NCBI RefSeq assembly: GCF_036320655.1 | Contig: NZ_CP143258.1 | Span: forward strand, 2,852,424 to 2,916,423 | Reading direction: 5' to 3' | Length of the DNA: 64,000 bases | DNA from: Porphyromonas pogonae | GTDB taxonomy: Bacteria; Bacteroidota; Bacteroidia; Bacteroidales; Porphyromonadaceae | Shown here: piece by piece, positions 18,724 to 27,038 of the stretch | How positions within the stretch are numbered: position 1 is the stretch's first letter | Layout: each line of letters begins with the position of its first letter | Translations under genes and position numbers: made by a program | The notes under the pieces: generated by a model | What the model was told of the DNA's origin: nothing | The model's input: only the letters and a program-made list of their open reading frames with translations | The model's database searches: none

Positions 18724-20064
18724 ATGCAGTTTGATGCCTTAAATGCTATTTCTCCGATCGATGGTCGATACAGAAACAAAGTAGAATGCTTGAGCTCTTA
18801 TTTCTCTGAAGAAGCTTTGATAGCCTACAGAGTACGGGTAGAAATCTTGTACTTCATAGCCTTATCTCATGAGTTGCCAGAGCTTGGCAAGCAAATGAAT
18901 CCACAAAGAGAGGAGGCTTTGCACAATATCTATCGCAACTTCAGCCCGCAAGATGCTCGAAGCATCAAAGAGATTGAAAACGTAACCAATCATGACGTAA
19001 AGGCTGTGGAATATTTTATCAAGGAACGATTCGAAGCTTTGGGCATAGGTGAAGAAAAAGAATTTGTACATTTCGGGCTTACCTCACAAGATATCAACAA
19101 TACAGCTTTCCCTCTGATGATCAAGGAAGCCTTGTTCGACGCCCTATTACCTTTGCTCGACAAGCTTATTGCATATCTTGATGCCTTAGCATCCGAATGG
19201 AATAATATCCCCATGCTGGCCAAAACTCATGGGCAGCCTGCATCACCTACTCGACTGGGCAAAGAGATTGAAGTATTCATCTACCGCCTACGCACACAAC
19301 GTACACAATTACTTGCTATACCCCACTCCGCCAAGTTTGGCGGTGCCACAGGGAATTTCAATGCACACCGCGTAGCATATCCAGAGCACGACTGGCGAAG
19401 GTTTGCCGCAAACTTCGTAGAATCGATGGGACTGGAGCGAGAGATGTTTACTACTCAAATATCCAACTATGATAATCTAGCATCACTCTTTGATGCACTC
19501 ACTCGCATCAACGTGATCATGATAGACATGGCTCGTGACTTTTGGATGTATATTTCCATGGAATATTTCAAACAAAAGATCAAAGAAGGAGAAGTGGGTT
19601 CATCTGCCATGCCTCACAAAGTGAACCCTATAGATTTTGAAAATGCGGAGGGTAACTTGGGCATGGCCAATGCTATTTATGGGTTTTTGGCTCGTAAACT
19701 TCCTATTTCAAGACTCCAACGCGATCTCACTGATTCTACTGTACTGCGCAATGCCGGTGTACCTTTGGCTCACACTATGATCGCATTAGAAAGCCTCAGA
19801 AAAGGCTTTGGAAAATTACTGATCAACAAAGAAGCTATAGCCCGTGATCTTGACAATCACTATATGGTAATTGCAGAAGCTATACAAACCGTATTGCGCC
19901 GTGAAGGTTATCCAAAGCCTTATGAAACACTCAAAGCTCTTACCCGAACCAATGAGGCCATTACAGCCGAGTCTATGGAACGTTTTATTGACACATTAAA
20001 TGTATCGGAAGAGGTAAAAAAAGAGCTAAAAGCAATAACTCCCTCAAATTATGTGGGTTTATAA
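18724..20064 (+). CDS. purB: Adenylosuccinate lyase PurB
   Basis: 446 aa, the usual length of the E. coli-type enzyme. It cleaves SAICAR and adenylosuccinate in purine synthesis, releasing fumarate. The fumarase/aspartase signature SSAMPHKVNPIDFENAEGN lies at about residue 292. The first conserved region is FVHFGLTSQDINNTA and the second AKTHGQPASPTRLGKE with its catalytic His. The N-terminus (LNAISPIDGRYRNKVECLS) matches PurB exactly. It appears to be a single-gene unit; purM lies far away at 59616. Confidence 0.96.
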   Translation: MQFDALNAISPIDGRYRNKVECLSSYFSEEALIAYRVRVEILYFIALSHELPELGKQMNPQREEALHNIYRNFSPQDARSIKEIENVTNHDVKAVEYFIKERFEALGIGEEKEFVHFGLTSQDINNTAFPLMIKEALFDALLPLLDKLIAYLDALASEWNNIPMLAKTHGQPASPTRLGKEIEVFIYRLRTQRTQLLAIPHSAKFGGATGNFNAHRVAYPEHDWRRFAANFVESMGLEREMFTTQISNYDNLASLFDALTRINVIMIDMARDFWMYISMEYFKQKIKEGEVGSSAMPHKVNPIDFENAEGNLGMANAIYGFLARKLPISRLQRDLTDSTVLRNAGVPLAHTMIALESLRKGFGKLLINKEAIARDLDNHYMVIAEAIQTVLRREGYPKPYETLKALTRTNEAITAESMERFIDTLNVSEEVKKELKAITPSNYVGL

Positions 20065-20196
20065 ATTCTTTTAGCTAATTTTGTGATCCCAAACTACTCC
20101 ATTATTAGAAAAAGGAATAATAATCTAATTTTAATAAACAATTCATTTGTAACGCAACCGTGAGGCTGCTTAATTATCTAAATCAATTCAGTATCA

Positions 20197-21675
20197 ATGA
20201 TTAATGACGAACAAGGGAAAGATCCCGAAAAAAAAGAAGAACAGATTTTTAGAATCCGCCGCGAGGCAAGTTCTGATGAATCTTCTGCTGATGATAAGAC
20301 TGTCCGTCGTACTGCGCGTCCCATAGCCTCGGCTAATGGCACGGCTATTAATTCCGATAGCGAAGCTGCCGGAACGCACAAGCGTCGCCGCATCCGCATC
20401 GGTGCAGAACCGATCAGGGCAACCAGCCCGTCTTTTACCAGAAGAGAAACAACTGAAGAAAACACAACAAGATTCGAACGTCCACAAAGACCTTCTTATC
20501 CGTCCTCTTCAGGCAGAACTCCACGTGACTCATACTCTTCACCCTCTTACAGAGATCGTGATGAAAGGCCCTCATACCAAAACAGTAACAGACCACAGAG
20601 ATCTTCATATGACAGACCTTCCTATCAAGAAAGAGGGGCATCATATCAAGATAGAGGCTCTTACCAAGACAGAAACTCTTATCAGGATAGAGGTTCATAT
20701 CAAGATAGGGGGGCATATCATGAGAGAGGTTCTTACCAACCTTATCCTACAGAAGGGTATAGAGCCGGTAGCCCTTATGAAGAACGAAGGCAAAGACCAC
20801 AACGCCCTCAGCAAAGAAGGCCCAATAACGGTGGCGGAGGGGGATACGATAGAAATCGTAACCCGAGAAAAACTTTTAACAATGGCGGTCGTCCGCAAAA
20901 GCCGACCCGTGAGCCTATCAGACCCATTAAGTATAAAGAAGTAGTATCCGATCCTAACGAAGAGATCCGCTTGAACAAATACTTGGCTAATGCCGGAGTA
21001 TGCTCCCGACGCGAAGCTGATCAGCTAATCCAAAATGGAGAGATCACCGTAAACGGGCAAGTAGCCACTGAGCTCGGAACACGGGTGACACGCCAGCACG
21101 TAATAGAATACAAAGGCAAAAAAGTGGAGATAGAGAGCAAAGTATATGTATTGCTCAATAAGCCCAAAAACTGTGTGACCACATCGGATGATCCTGAGTG
21201 CCGTACCACAGTTATGGACATCGTACGCCACGCTTGCCCTGAGCGGATCTATCCTGTAGGACGTCTCGACAGGAATACCACCGGCGTGCTTCTGATCACC
21301 AATGACGGTGATCTGGCAGCCAAACTTACACACCCGGCTTTCCTCAAGAAAAAAATATACCATGTATGGCTCAATAAGCCCGTATCCATAGAGGATATGC
21401 AAAAGATTGCCGATGGTATAGAGCTTGAAGACGGGGAGATACATGCTGATGCCATTAGCTATGTAAAAGAAGATGATCAAACTCAAGTAGGTATTGAGAT
21501 ACACTCCGGACGTAATCGTATTGTGCGTCGTATATTCGAGCATTTGGGATACCGTGTGATGAAACTCGACCGTGTGTATTTTGCCGGTCTTACCAAGAGG
21601 AACCTGCCTCGCGGCAAATGGCGTTATCTCAACGAACAAGAAGTAAACAACCTGCGCATGGGCGCATTTGAATAA
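20197..21675 (+). CDS. RsuA/RluB-family rRNA pseudouridine synthase with a long disordered N-terminal extension
   Basis: 492 aa, roughly twice the length of the core enzyme. Residues 1-250 are low complexity and highly charged, rich in R, Q, Y, S, P and G, with YQDRG-type repeats at about residues 148-185 and an RPQRPQQRRP stretch. The folded part starts with an S4 domain (about 257-300: RLNKYLANAGVCSRREADQL). The catalytic motif GRLDRNTTGVLLITNDGDLA follows at about 355, with Asp near 358 as the nucleophile, then GRNRIVRRIFEHLGY. It modifies U in 23S or 16S rRNA. Such extensions occur in Bacteroidota RluB-like proteins and probably bind RNA. It lies 22 bp upstream of asnS and is likely co-transcribed with it. 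Confidence 0.9.
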   Translation: MINDEQGKDPEKKEEQIFRIRREASSDESSADDKTVRRTARPIASANGTAINSDSEAAGTHKRRRIRIGAEPIRATSPSFTRRETTEENTTRFERPQRPSYPSSSGRTPRDSYSSPSYRDRDERPSYQNSNRPQRSSYDRPSYQERGASYQDRGSYQDRNSYQDRGSYQDRGAYHERGSYQPYPTEGYRAGSPYEERRQRPQRPQQRRPNNGGGGGYDRNRNPRKTFNNGGRPQKPTREPIRPIKYKEVVSDPNEEIRLNKYLANAGVCSRREADQLIQNGEITVNGQVATELGTRVTRQHVIEYKGKKVEIESKVYVLLNKPKNCVTTSDDPECRTTVMDIVRHACPERIYPVGRLDRNTTGVLLITNDGDLAAKLTHPAFLKKKIYHVWLNKPVSIEDMQKIADGIELEDGEIHADAISYVKEDDQTQVGIEIHSGRNRIVRRIFEHLGYRVMKLDRVYFAGLTKRNLPRGKWRYLNEQEVNNLRMGAFE

Positions 21676-21697
21676 TTGTATTGAAATTGCCTAAACG

Positions 21698-23095
21698 ATG
21701 AAAAGAACAAAAATCATCGATCTTCTCAAGGGAGATCTGATAGGACAGCAAGTGAACGCAAAAGGCTGGGTTCGCACTCGTCGCGGTAACAAAGCCGTAA
21801 GTTTTATTGCACTGAATGACGGTTCCACTATCCATAATATTCAGGTAGTAGCCGATCTGACTCTTTTTCAAGACGAAACACTTGCCAAAATCACCACCGG
21901 AGCTTGCATCAGTGTGGTAGGACAATTAGTAGAGTCACAAGGAGCCGGTCAGCATGTAGAGATCCAAGCTCAGGAAATAGAAGTGTACGGCACGGCAGAT
22001 CCTGCCACCTATCCGTTACAAAAGAAAGGTCACTCACTGGAGTTTCTGCGTGAAATAGCGCATTTACGCCCACGTACCAATACGTTTGGAGCCATCTATC
22101 GTATGCGCCACCACATGGCCATGGCTATACATACCTTTTTCCATGAAAGAGGATTCTTCTACTTCCATGCACCACTGATTACAGGTAGTGACTGCGAAGG
22201 AGCGGGACAGATGTTCCAAGTAACAACGCTGGACATGGACAACATGCCCAAAACAGAGACAGGCGAAGTGGATTACTCCAAAGACTTCTTTGGAAAACAC
22301 ACAGCACTTACTGTTTCCGGCCAGCTCGAAGGCGAGATGGCTGCTATGGCACTAGGTGCGATTTATACATTCGGGCCCACATTCCGTGCAGAGAACTCTA
22401 ATACTCCTCGCCACTTAGCGGAGTTTTGGATGATAGAGCCTGAAGTCGCTTTCTTGGAAATCCAAGAAAATATGGATTTGGCTGAAGACTTTATCAAATA
22501 TTGTGTGCAGTGGGCTTTGGATCATTGTTTAGATGATATCACATTCCTTGCAGAGCACTTTGACAAAGAACTCATCGATCGTCTCAAATTTGTTTTGGAA
22601 AAACCATTCAAACGCCTTGCATACACAGAGGGTATAGAGATCCTTGAGAAGGCTGTAAAGGATGGTCGCAAATTCGAATTCCCCGTTTATTGGGGAGCAG
22701 ACCTCGCCAGCGAGCATGAGCGTTATCTTGTAGAGGACCACTTCAAAACTCCCGTAATCATGACTGATTATCCCAAGGAGATCAAAAGTTTCTATATGAA
22801 GATGAATGATGACGACAAGACGGTAAGAGGTATGGACGTTTTGTTCCCAAAAATTGGAGAGATCATCGGAGGTTCAGAGCGTGAGTCAGACTATGACAAA
22901 CTAATCAAAAGAGCTAACGAAATGGGGGTTCCTGAAAAAGATATTTGGTGGTATCTCGATTCTCGTCGCTATGGCACAGCTCCTCACTCAGGTTTTGGCC
23001 TTGGCTTCGAGCGATTATTACTCTTCGTTACAGGCATGGCAAACATCAGAGATGTAATTCCATTCCCCAGAACGCCAAACAATGCGGAATTCTAA
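21698..23095 (+). CDS. asnS: Asparaginyl-tRNA synthetase
   Basis: 465 aa class II synthetase. An N-terminal OB-fold anticodon domain (about 1-115: [20 protein letters not shown]) precedes the catalytic core with motif 2 ([20 protein letters not shown]) and motif 3 ([15 protein letters not shown]). The ending [10 protein letters not shown] is typical of AsnRS and distinguishes it from AspRS/LysRS. It charges tRNA-Asn in the cytoplasm. It directly follows the pseudouridine synthase gene. Confidence 0.96.
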   Translation: MKRTKIIDLLKGDLIGQQVNAKGWVRTRRGNKAVSFIALNDGSTIHNIQVVADLTLFQDETLAKITTGACISVVGQLVESQGAGQHVEIQAQEIEVYGTADPATYPLQKKGHSLEFLREIAHLRPRTNTFGAIYRMRHHMAMAIHTFFHERGFFYFHAPLITGSDCEGAGQMFQVTTLDMDNMPKTETGEVDYSKDFFGKHTALTVSGQLEGEMAAMALGAIYTFGPTFRAENSNTPRHLAEFWMIEPEVAFLEIQENMDLAEDFIKYCVQWALDHCLDDITFLAEHFDKELIDRLKFVLEKPFKRLAYTEGIEILEKAVKDGRKFEFPVYWGADLASEHERYLVEDHFKTPVIMTDYPKEIKSFYMKMNDDDKTVRGMDVLFPKIGEIIGGSERESDYDKLIKRANEMGVPEKDIWWYLDSRRYGTAPHSGFGLGFERLLLFVTGMANIRDVIPFPRTPNNAEF

Positions 23096-23127
23096 GAATC
23101 CCCCTAAGGTATAACAATATCATTATA

Positions 23128-23167
23128 AGAAAGCAGCTGTCTCATTTATAGGCATCTGCTTTTTTGT
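23128..23167 (+). terminator. Weak terminator-like hairpin after asnS
   Basis: An AAGCAG ... CTGCTT stem with an imperfect interior is followed by TTTTTG. It has the right place, about 35 bp after the asnS stop, but is weak. Confidence 0.4.
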
Positions 23168-23193
23168 TAGAAAACACACCAAGAGCACAAGCT

Positions 23194-23220
23194 GAGACTG
23201 TTGCAAAAGTCAACAGTCTC
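23194..23220. repeat. Solo terminal hairpin of the MITE family
   Basis: 27 bp identical to the left end of MITE copies 2 and 3, a 10-bp perfect palindromic stem with a 7-nt loop. The rest of the element is missing and no target duplication is visible. It may be a decayed insertion or a hairpin kept as a terminator behind asnS. Confidence 0.75.
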
Positions 23221-23315
23221 CATATGTATAAATAAAAACAGGTATGGCAAAATGAGAGGTTTTGCCACACCTGCGATATTTTATTACAGGAATAATCCTG
23301 CTTGATATTCCTTAC

Positions 23316-23927
23316 TTAATTGAAAAGGTATACAAGGGAGATGGTAGCACGGGTAAGGCCGAAATAATCTTTTTTGAGATCTGAGGCTATTTTTGTACCA
23401 CAATTGCCACAGTTGTATTTGTCATAGTCGAAGTGGATGTATCCGCCACCGACACTGGCTTCGAGGTTCCAATGATCACCGAGGATGAATTGATAACCAA
23501 GGCTCACACCGCCACCGTAAAACCATCCTTCGTAGCGGTATTTATTCATCTCACCCCATTCGCTTTTGGTCGTAGTGTATCCAAGCTGTATGCCTTTTAC
23601 ATTGGCTACATTCATTTGTCCTACATGGCCGTGCACACCTATAAAAGCTCCGTTGAACGCTTCACAGAACCAATAGCGAAACTCGGGCTGTGCCAGCCAA
23701 TGCTTCCATTTCTTACCATCAGAGAATGTAAAGGGATTGACTCCGCCGTAAATATCCAGCGTGGTCTTTTTGCTGAAGGCAAACTCCAGCGCAAGGTTTG
23801 GTGTGCCGGTTGCATCATATAACAAGTTATTCTTGAGCGCTACGTGCTGAGCAGATGCAAAACTCATCGTAACAAGAAAAAGGAGTGCTCCTATAATTTT
23901 TCTCATTTTGTGCAGTATTTTATGCAT
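23316..23927 (-). CDS. DUF3575-type outer-membrane/periplasmic protein
   Basis: 203 aa. Signal peptide through FASAQ (an alternative start is Met8, ATG 23906). The mature part VALKNNLLYDATGTPNLALE is the opening of DUF3575 proteins, followed by amphipathic beta strands (GGGVSLGYQFILGDHWNLEA, GLTRATISLVYLFN) consistent with a small membrane barrel. In Bacteroidota this family usually sits next to DUF3868 and fimbrial (Mfa/FimA) genes. Here it is divergent from an OmpA/TPR protein and no fimbrillin is nearby. Its function is unknown. Confidence 0.75.
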   Translation of the reverse strand: MHKILHKMRKIIGALLFLVTMSFASAQHVALKNNLLYDATGTPNLALEFAFSKKTTLDIYGGVNPFTFSDGKKWKHWLAQPEFRYWFCEAFNGAFIGVHGHVGQMNVANVKGIQLGYTTTKSEWGEMNKYRYEGWFYGGGVSLGYQFILGDHWNLEASVGGGYIHFDYDKYNCGNCGTKIASDLKKDYFGLTRATISLVYLFN

Positions 23928-24085
23928 ATCAATGCTTACACATGATTATAAAAAACATGAAGACATCGATAATGATGTTAAGTATTAAAACAAAGAGGCT
24001 ATTTAAGAATATTTAAATTTTTGTCGAAAAAGGAAACATACCTTAAACGCTCTTTCTGTATTGTTATATGAATCTACCTTATGTG

Positions 24086-24093
24086 CAAATATA
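24086..24093 (-). promoter_or_regulatory. Candidate -7 box for the DUF3575 gene (TATATTTG on minus)
   Basis: CAAATATA on the plus strand is TATATTTG on the minus strand, matching TAnnTTTG, 158 bp upstream of the ATG. I see no good -33 box. Confidence 0.35.
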
Positions 24094-24218
24094 CTTAAAA
24101 ACTAATATATTGCAATAATTTTGGAGTCAAAATACGGTTTAGAGTTAAATAATCAGGGATATTTCATCAGAAGGGGTGATAATGTTTAAAAAATATAATA
24201 TTTATCCAACTAAATGAG

Positions 24219-24226
24219 TATATTTG
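24219..24226 (+). promoter_or_regulatory. Candidate -7 box for the DUF3868/OmpA gene (TATATTTG)
   Basis: Matches TAnnTTTG 63 bp before the ATG at 24290. Together with the minus-strand box at 24086 it makes the 362-bp gap 23928-24289 a divergent promoter region. Nothing else is seen in that gap. Confidence 0.4.
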
Positions 24227-24289
24227 TAAGGTTATATGCAATTTATCTTACCTTAAACTGAGTATGTTTTTGATAATCTTTTAAACATT

Positions 24290-25780
24290 ATGAGTAATAG
24301 ATATTACAAGAATTTGCTTTTGTTGGCATCCATGATCCTATTTGCAGTGAGCACATATGCTCAGGAAGCTTACGGAGGTAAAGTAAATTATAAGAATGCA
24401 TCTGTGGAAATGAAACCGGGAGGTAAGGATCACAAAGGCATTGTAGATGTGAAGTTGACGGCTGATTTCGGCCAGATAAACCTCAAGAGTAGCCAGATGG
24501 TGCAACTGACACCTTTCCTTGTTTCAAAGGATGGGGTGTATAAAATTCCTGTTGATTCCTTCTATGTAGCAGGGTGCAATCGCTATAAATCAGTGAAGCG
24601 CCAAGTGGCTCTCAATCAAGTTGAGCCCTATGCATCTATGTTTGCTGCCGGTAAGGTGGCATCGCTCAAGGAATATAAAAGCGGTAAGAGATCGGCTGTG
24701 GTATTCAACAGACAGTACGACTATCAACCTTGGATGCGCGACGCAAAGCTTATTGTAGAAGAAAAAGTAACAGGCTGTGCCAATTGTGATGTGGAGCAAA
24801 ATGCCCTAAACATCCTTGACGCTCATCTCAAACCCCTTCAGCCATCGTTCCATCTTGTTCTCATCGTGCCTCAAATTGAGAAGGTAAAAAGACGCAGTGA
24901 GAGCATGGAAGCTTATATCAATTATAAGCAAGGACGTGCCGAGATACTCAAAGACTTTAAGAACAACCAGTCAGAGCTTGACAACATCTCTGCTTTTATG
25001 AAGAAGTTGCAAACGGACAAGAATCTGAAGATTTCAGACTTTATGTTGGCCGGATACGCATCACCCGAAGGTAATTTCAATAGTAATATGAAGCTATCAC
25101 AGCGTCGTGCTGAAGCTTTGGCCAGTTACATGAAACGCAATTATGACCTTTCCGGTAAGAATCTCAATGTAAAATGGTACGGTGAAGACTGGAATGGACT
25201 CTCAAACTTGGTTTCGGGAAGCAATCTCGGCAACAAAGGTGAGATTCTTGCCATCATCGAAAAGAACAATACTGATGTTCGCCGTGAAGCAGAGATCAGA
25301 AAGCTGGACAATGGCGTGACTTACAACTTACTTCTCAATGAATATTACCCCAAATTGCGCCGCAATACACTCACAGCATCGTTCGTGGTGAAAGAGTTTA
25401 CCACAGACGAAGCCTTGGAAGTATACAGAAAGAACCCCGTGCTGCTGAGCCAGGAGGAACTTTATCGAGTGGCCAATACATTTGAGAAGGGAAGCGACGA
25501 GTATATCAAAGCTATGCGTGTAGCCATGGAGCTTTTCCCAAAAGATAGAATCGCCAAGATCAACTACGCTATTTCTCAGATACAACTCAATAATCCCACT
25601 CATGCATTAGAAGTGATCAGTGCTGCTGACCAGAACAATGCAGACGTACTCAATGTCAAAGGTGTGGCTCTTGCCAAAACCGGCAAGCTGAAGGAAGCAG
25701 AAGCTTGTTTCATACAGAGTGCGCGTATGGGTAACCAAGAAGCTCAGAAGAATCTTGAAGAGCTCAAGCGTGTAATGTAA
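24290..25780 (+). CDS. DUF3868-like, OmpA-like and TPR protein of the envelope
   Basis: 496 aa. Signal peptide about residues 1-24 (AVSTYAQE). The N-terminal ~200 residues resemble DUF3868 of fimbria-associated proteins. An OmpA-C-like module follows (about 235-330: FMLAGYASPEGNFNSNMKLS, then QRRAEALASYMK), expected to touch peptidoglycan. TPR-like repeats form the C-terminus (about 400-496: ALEVISAADQNNADVLNVKG, LKEAEACFIQSARMGN). The family commonly neighbours DUF3575 and Mfa/Fim genes. Here only the divergent DUF3575 gene accompanies it. It may link outer-membrane assemblies to the cell wall (inference). Confidence 0.75.
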   Translation: MSNRYYKNLLLLASMILFAVSTYAQEAYGGKVNYKNASVEMKPGGKDHKGIVDVKLTADFGQINLKSSQMVQLTPFLVSKDGVYKIPVDSFYVAGCNRYKSVKRQVALNQVEPYASMFAAGKVASLKEYKSGKRSAVVFNRQYDYQPWMRDAKLIVEEKVTGCANCDVEQNALNILDAHLKPLQPSFHLVLIVPQIEKVKRRSESMEAYINYKQGRAEILKDFKNNQSELDNISAFMKKLQTDKNLKISDFMLAGYASPEGNFNSNMKLSQRRAEALASYMKRNYDLSGKNLNVKWYGEDWNGLSNLVSGSNLGNKGEILAIIEKNNTDVRREAEIRKLDNGVTYNLLLNEYYPKLRRNTLTASFVVKEFTTDEALEVYRKNPVLLSQEELYRVANTFEKGSDEYIKAMRVAMELFPKDRIAKINYAISQIQLNNPTHALEVISAADQNNADVLNVKGVALAKTGKLKEAEACFIQSARMGNQEAQKNLEELKRVM

Positions 25781-26083
25781 GAGTTGCCTGTGGACAGATA
25801 AGTGAGATGGGGTCTGACATGGTTATTTGTTTGGCCCCATCTGCTTCATAGAAAGAGCTACCAGCTCCTGCTTCTATATGTGGTAGTTAGTATAGATGCG
25901 AGGAGAGTGTGCGCAATGATCCGGTTGTATCCGGACTATGTGAAGTAGTAAGAAGTATTTTTGAGTCATGCCTGAGGTTCATTAAACTATCCATTTTAAG
26001 ATATGTCATACAAGGCAGATGTAGTGCGAGTAAGTTGTTTTATTCGCCTAAAATAATTTACTTTATGCTTCGTTAAAATAAAG
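25781..26083. other. 303-bp gap with a GC-rich hairpin
   Basis: A 10-bp stem (25805-25814 with 25833-25842) lies 25 bp past the upstream stop, but no T-tract follows, so it is only a possible terminator. The rest shows no gene. Confidence 0.45.
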
Positions 26084-26878
26084 ATGCAATACGAATTAAA
26101 GAAATACTTTGTCGTTGGCGCCCTCATGATGCTGTATATGGTGGCCTGTACTCACTTGGCATTCGGTCAGAAACCGGACACCAAGAATGGTACGCCCTTT
26201 AGTCTTAATTCTCAGCTCAATACATTGTGGGGTAATAAGAATCACTATGGTATCAATGTGCCATTGATGTATGATCCCAATCAGGCATTCAACCCTCAAC
26301 AATCCTTTTTGCAAATAACTCCGCAAACCTTTTCGAGTACGATGTTGCCGTCTGGTCTGTTTTACAATCCGTACAGCTTCACACCCGAGAAATCTTATCG
26401 CATGTACATTGTATATGGATCTCCTTATACTATTTATGATGTAAGATCCCTGGATTTTCCCGCTGCTTTTAGTGACCCACGATGGAAAAAAGCCTTTTCG
26501 CCCTATATCTTCAATGTAAGAGAGGTGGAAACACTGCGTGAGCAAAGCAAAGTGCAGACTCATGAGGCTTCACCCTCGGAGGTCAACCTCAAACTTAGCT
26601 ATGATGCCAATAACTTTACACGCTCTGCCATACCGGGAAATACGGTAAATATCACCCAGCGTGGCTCGGACGGGCTTATCGATATACAATTTGCTCCTAC
26701 CGGAGGGAATGTTCGGCTGGAAGTATTTGACCTTCTCGGGGAGAAGAAATATTCATCGTCGTTTACCGGCATATCAGGTTATTTCACTGTGCCTCATCGG
26801 TTCAACCAGGGAGCACATCTATTCAGAGTACAGCAACCCGGTAAATCGGCTGTCGTTAAGAAGATCATGGTTCGCTGA
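26084..26878 (+). CDS. Secreted protein with T9SS type A C-terminal sorting domain
   Basis: 264 aa. A signal peptide ends near LAFGQ (residue 29). The middle (about 40-160) is not a family I recognise. It is rich in N, P, F and Y. The last ~80 residues look like a T9SS CTD: GLIDIQFAPTGGNVRLEVFD, then LLGEKKYSSSFTG, ending GAHLFRVQQPGKSAVVKKIM VR. The pattern LxVFDLLG ... FRV ... KKxMVR is the classic layout recognised by the Por translocon and PorU sortase. The protein should be exported across the outer membrane and held on or released from the surface. No other T9SS gene is in the window. Confidence 0.75.
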   Translation: MQYELKKYFVVGALMMLYMVACTHLAFGQKPDTKNGTPFSLNSQLNTLWGNKNHYGINVPLMYDPNQAFNPQQSFLQITPQTFSSTMLPSGLFYNPYSFTPEKSYRMYIVYGSPYTIYDVRSLDFPAAFSDPRWKKAFSPYIFNVREVETLREQSKVQTHEASPSEVNLKLSYDANNFTRSAIPGNTVNITQRGSDGLIDIQFAPTGGNVRLEVFDLLGEKKYSSSFTGISGYFTVPHRFNQGAHLFRVQQPGKSAVVKKIMVR

Positions 26879-26963
26879 TCCCTTTTGAGTAGTCTTTTTG
26901 ACCATTAATACCTTATCTTTTGCATTCTTGCACAAGCGTTATACCATTATTCTTGTTTATTGT

Positions 26964-26971
26964 TATCTTTG
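26964..26971 (+). promoter_or_regulatory. Candidate -7 box for the DUF2723 gene (TATCTTTG)
   Basis: Matches TAnnTTTG, 67 bp before the ATG at 27039. No convincing -33 TTG lies at the usual distance. Confidence 0.45.
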
Positions 26972-27038
26972 TCGGATAATAAAATTTCTTACGCCTTCGT
27001 TCAAAATAGTAGAATTTTGTAAGAACAAAACTTAATAC

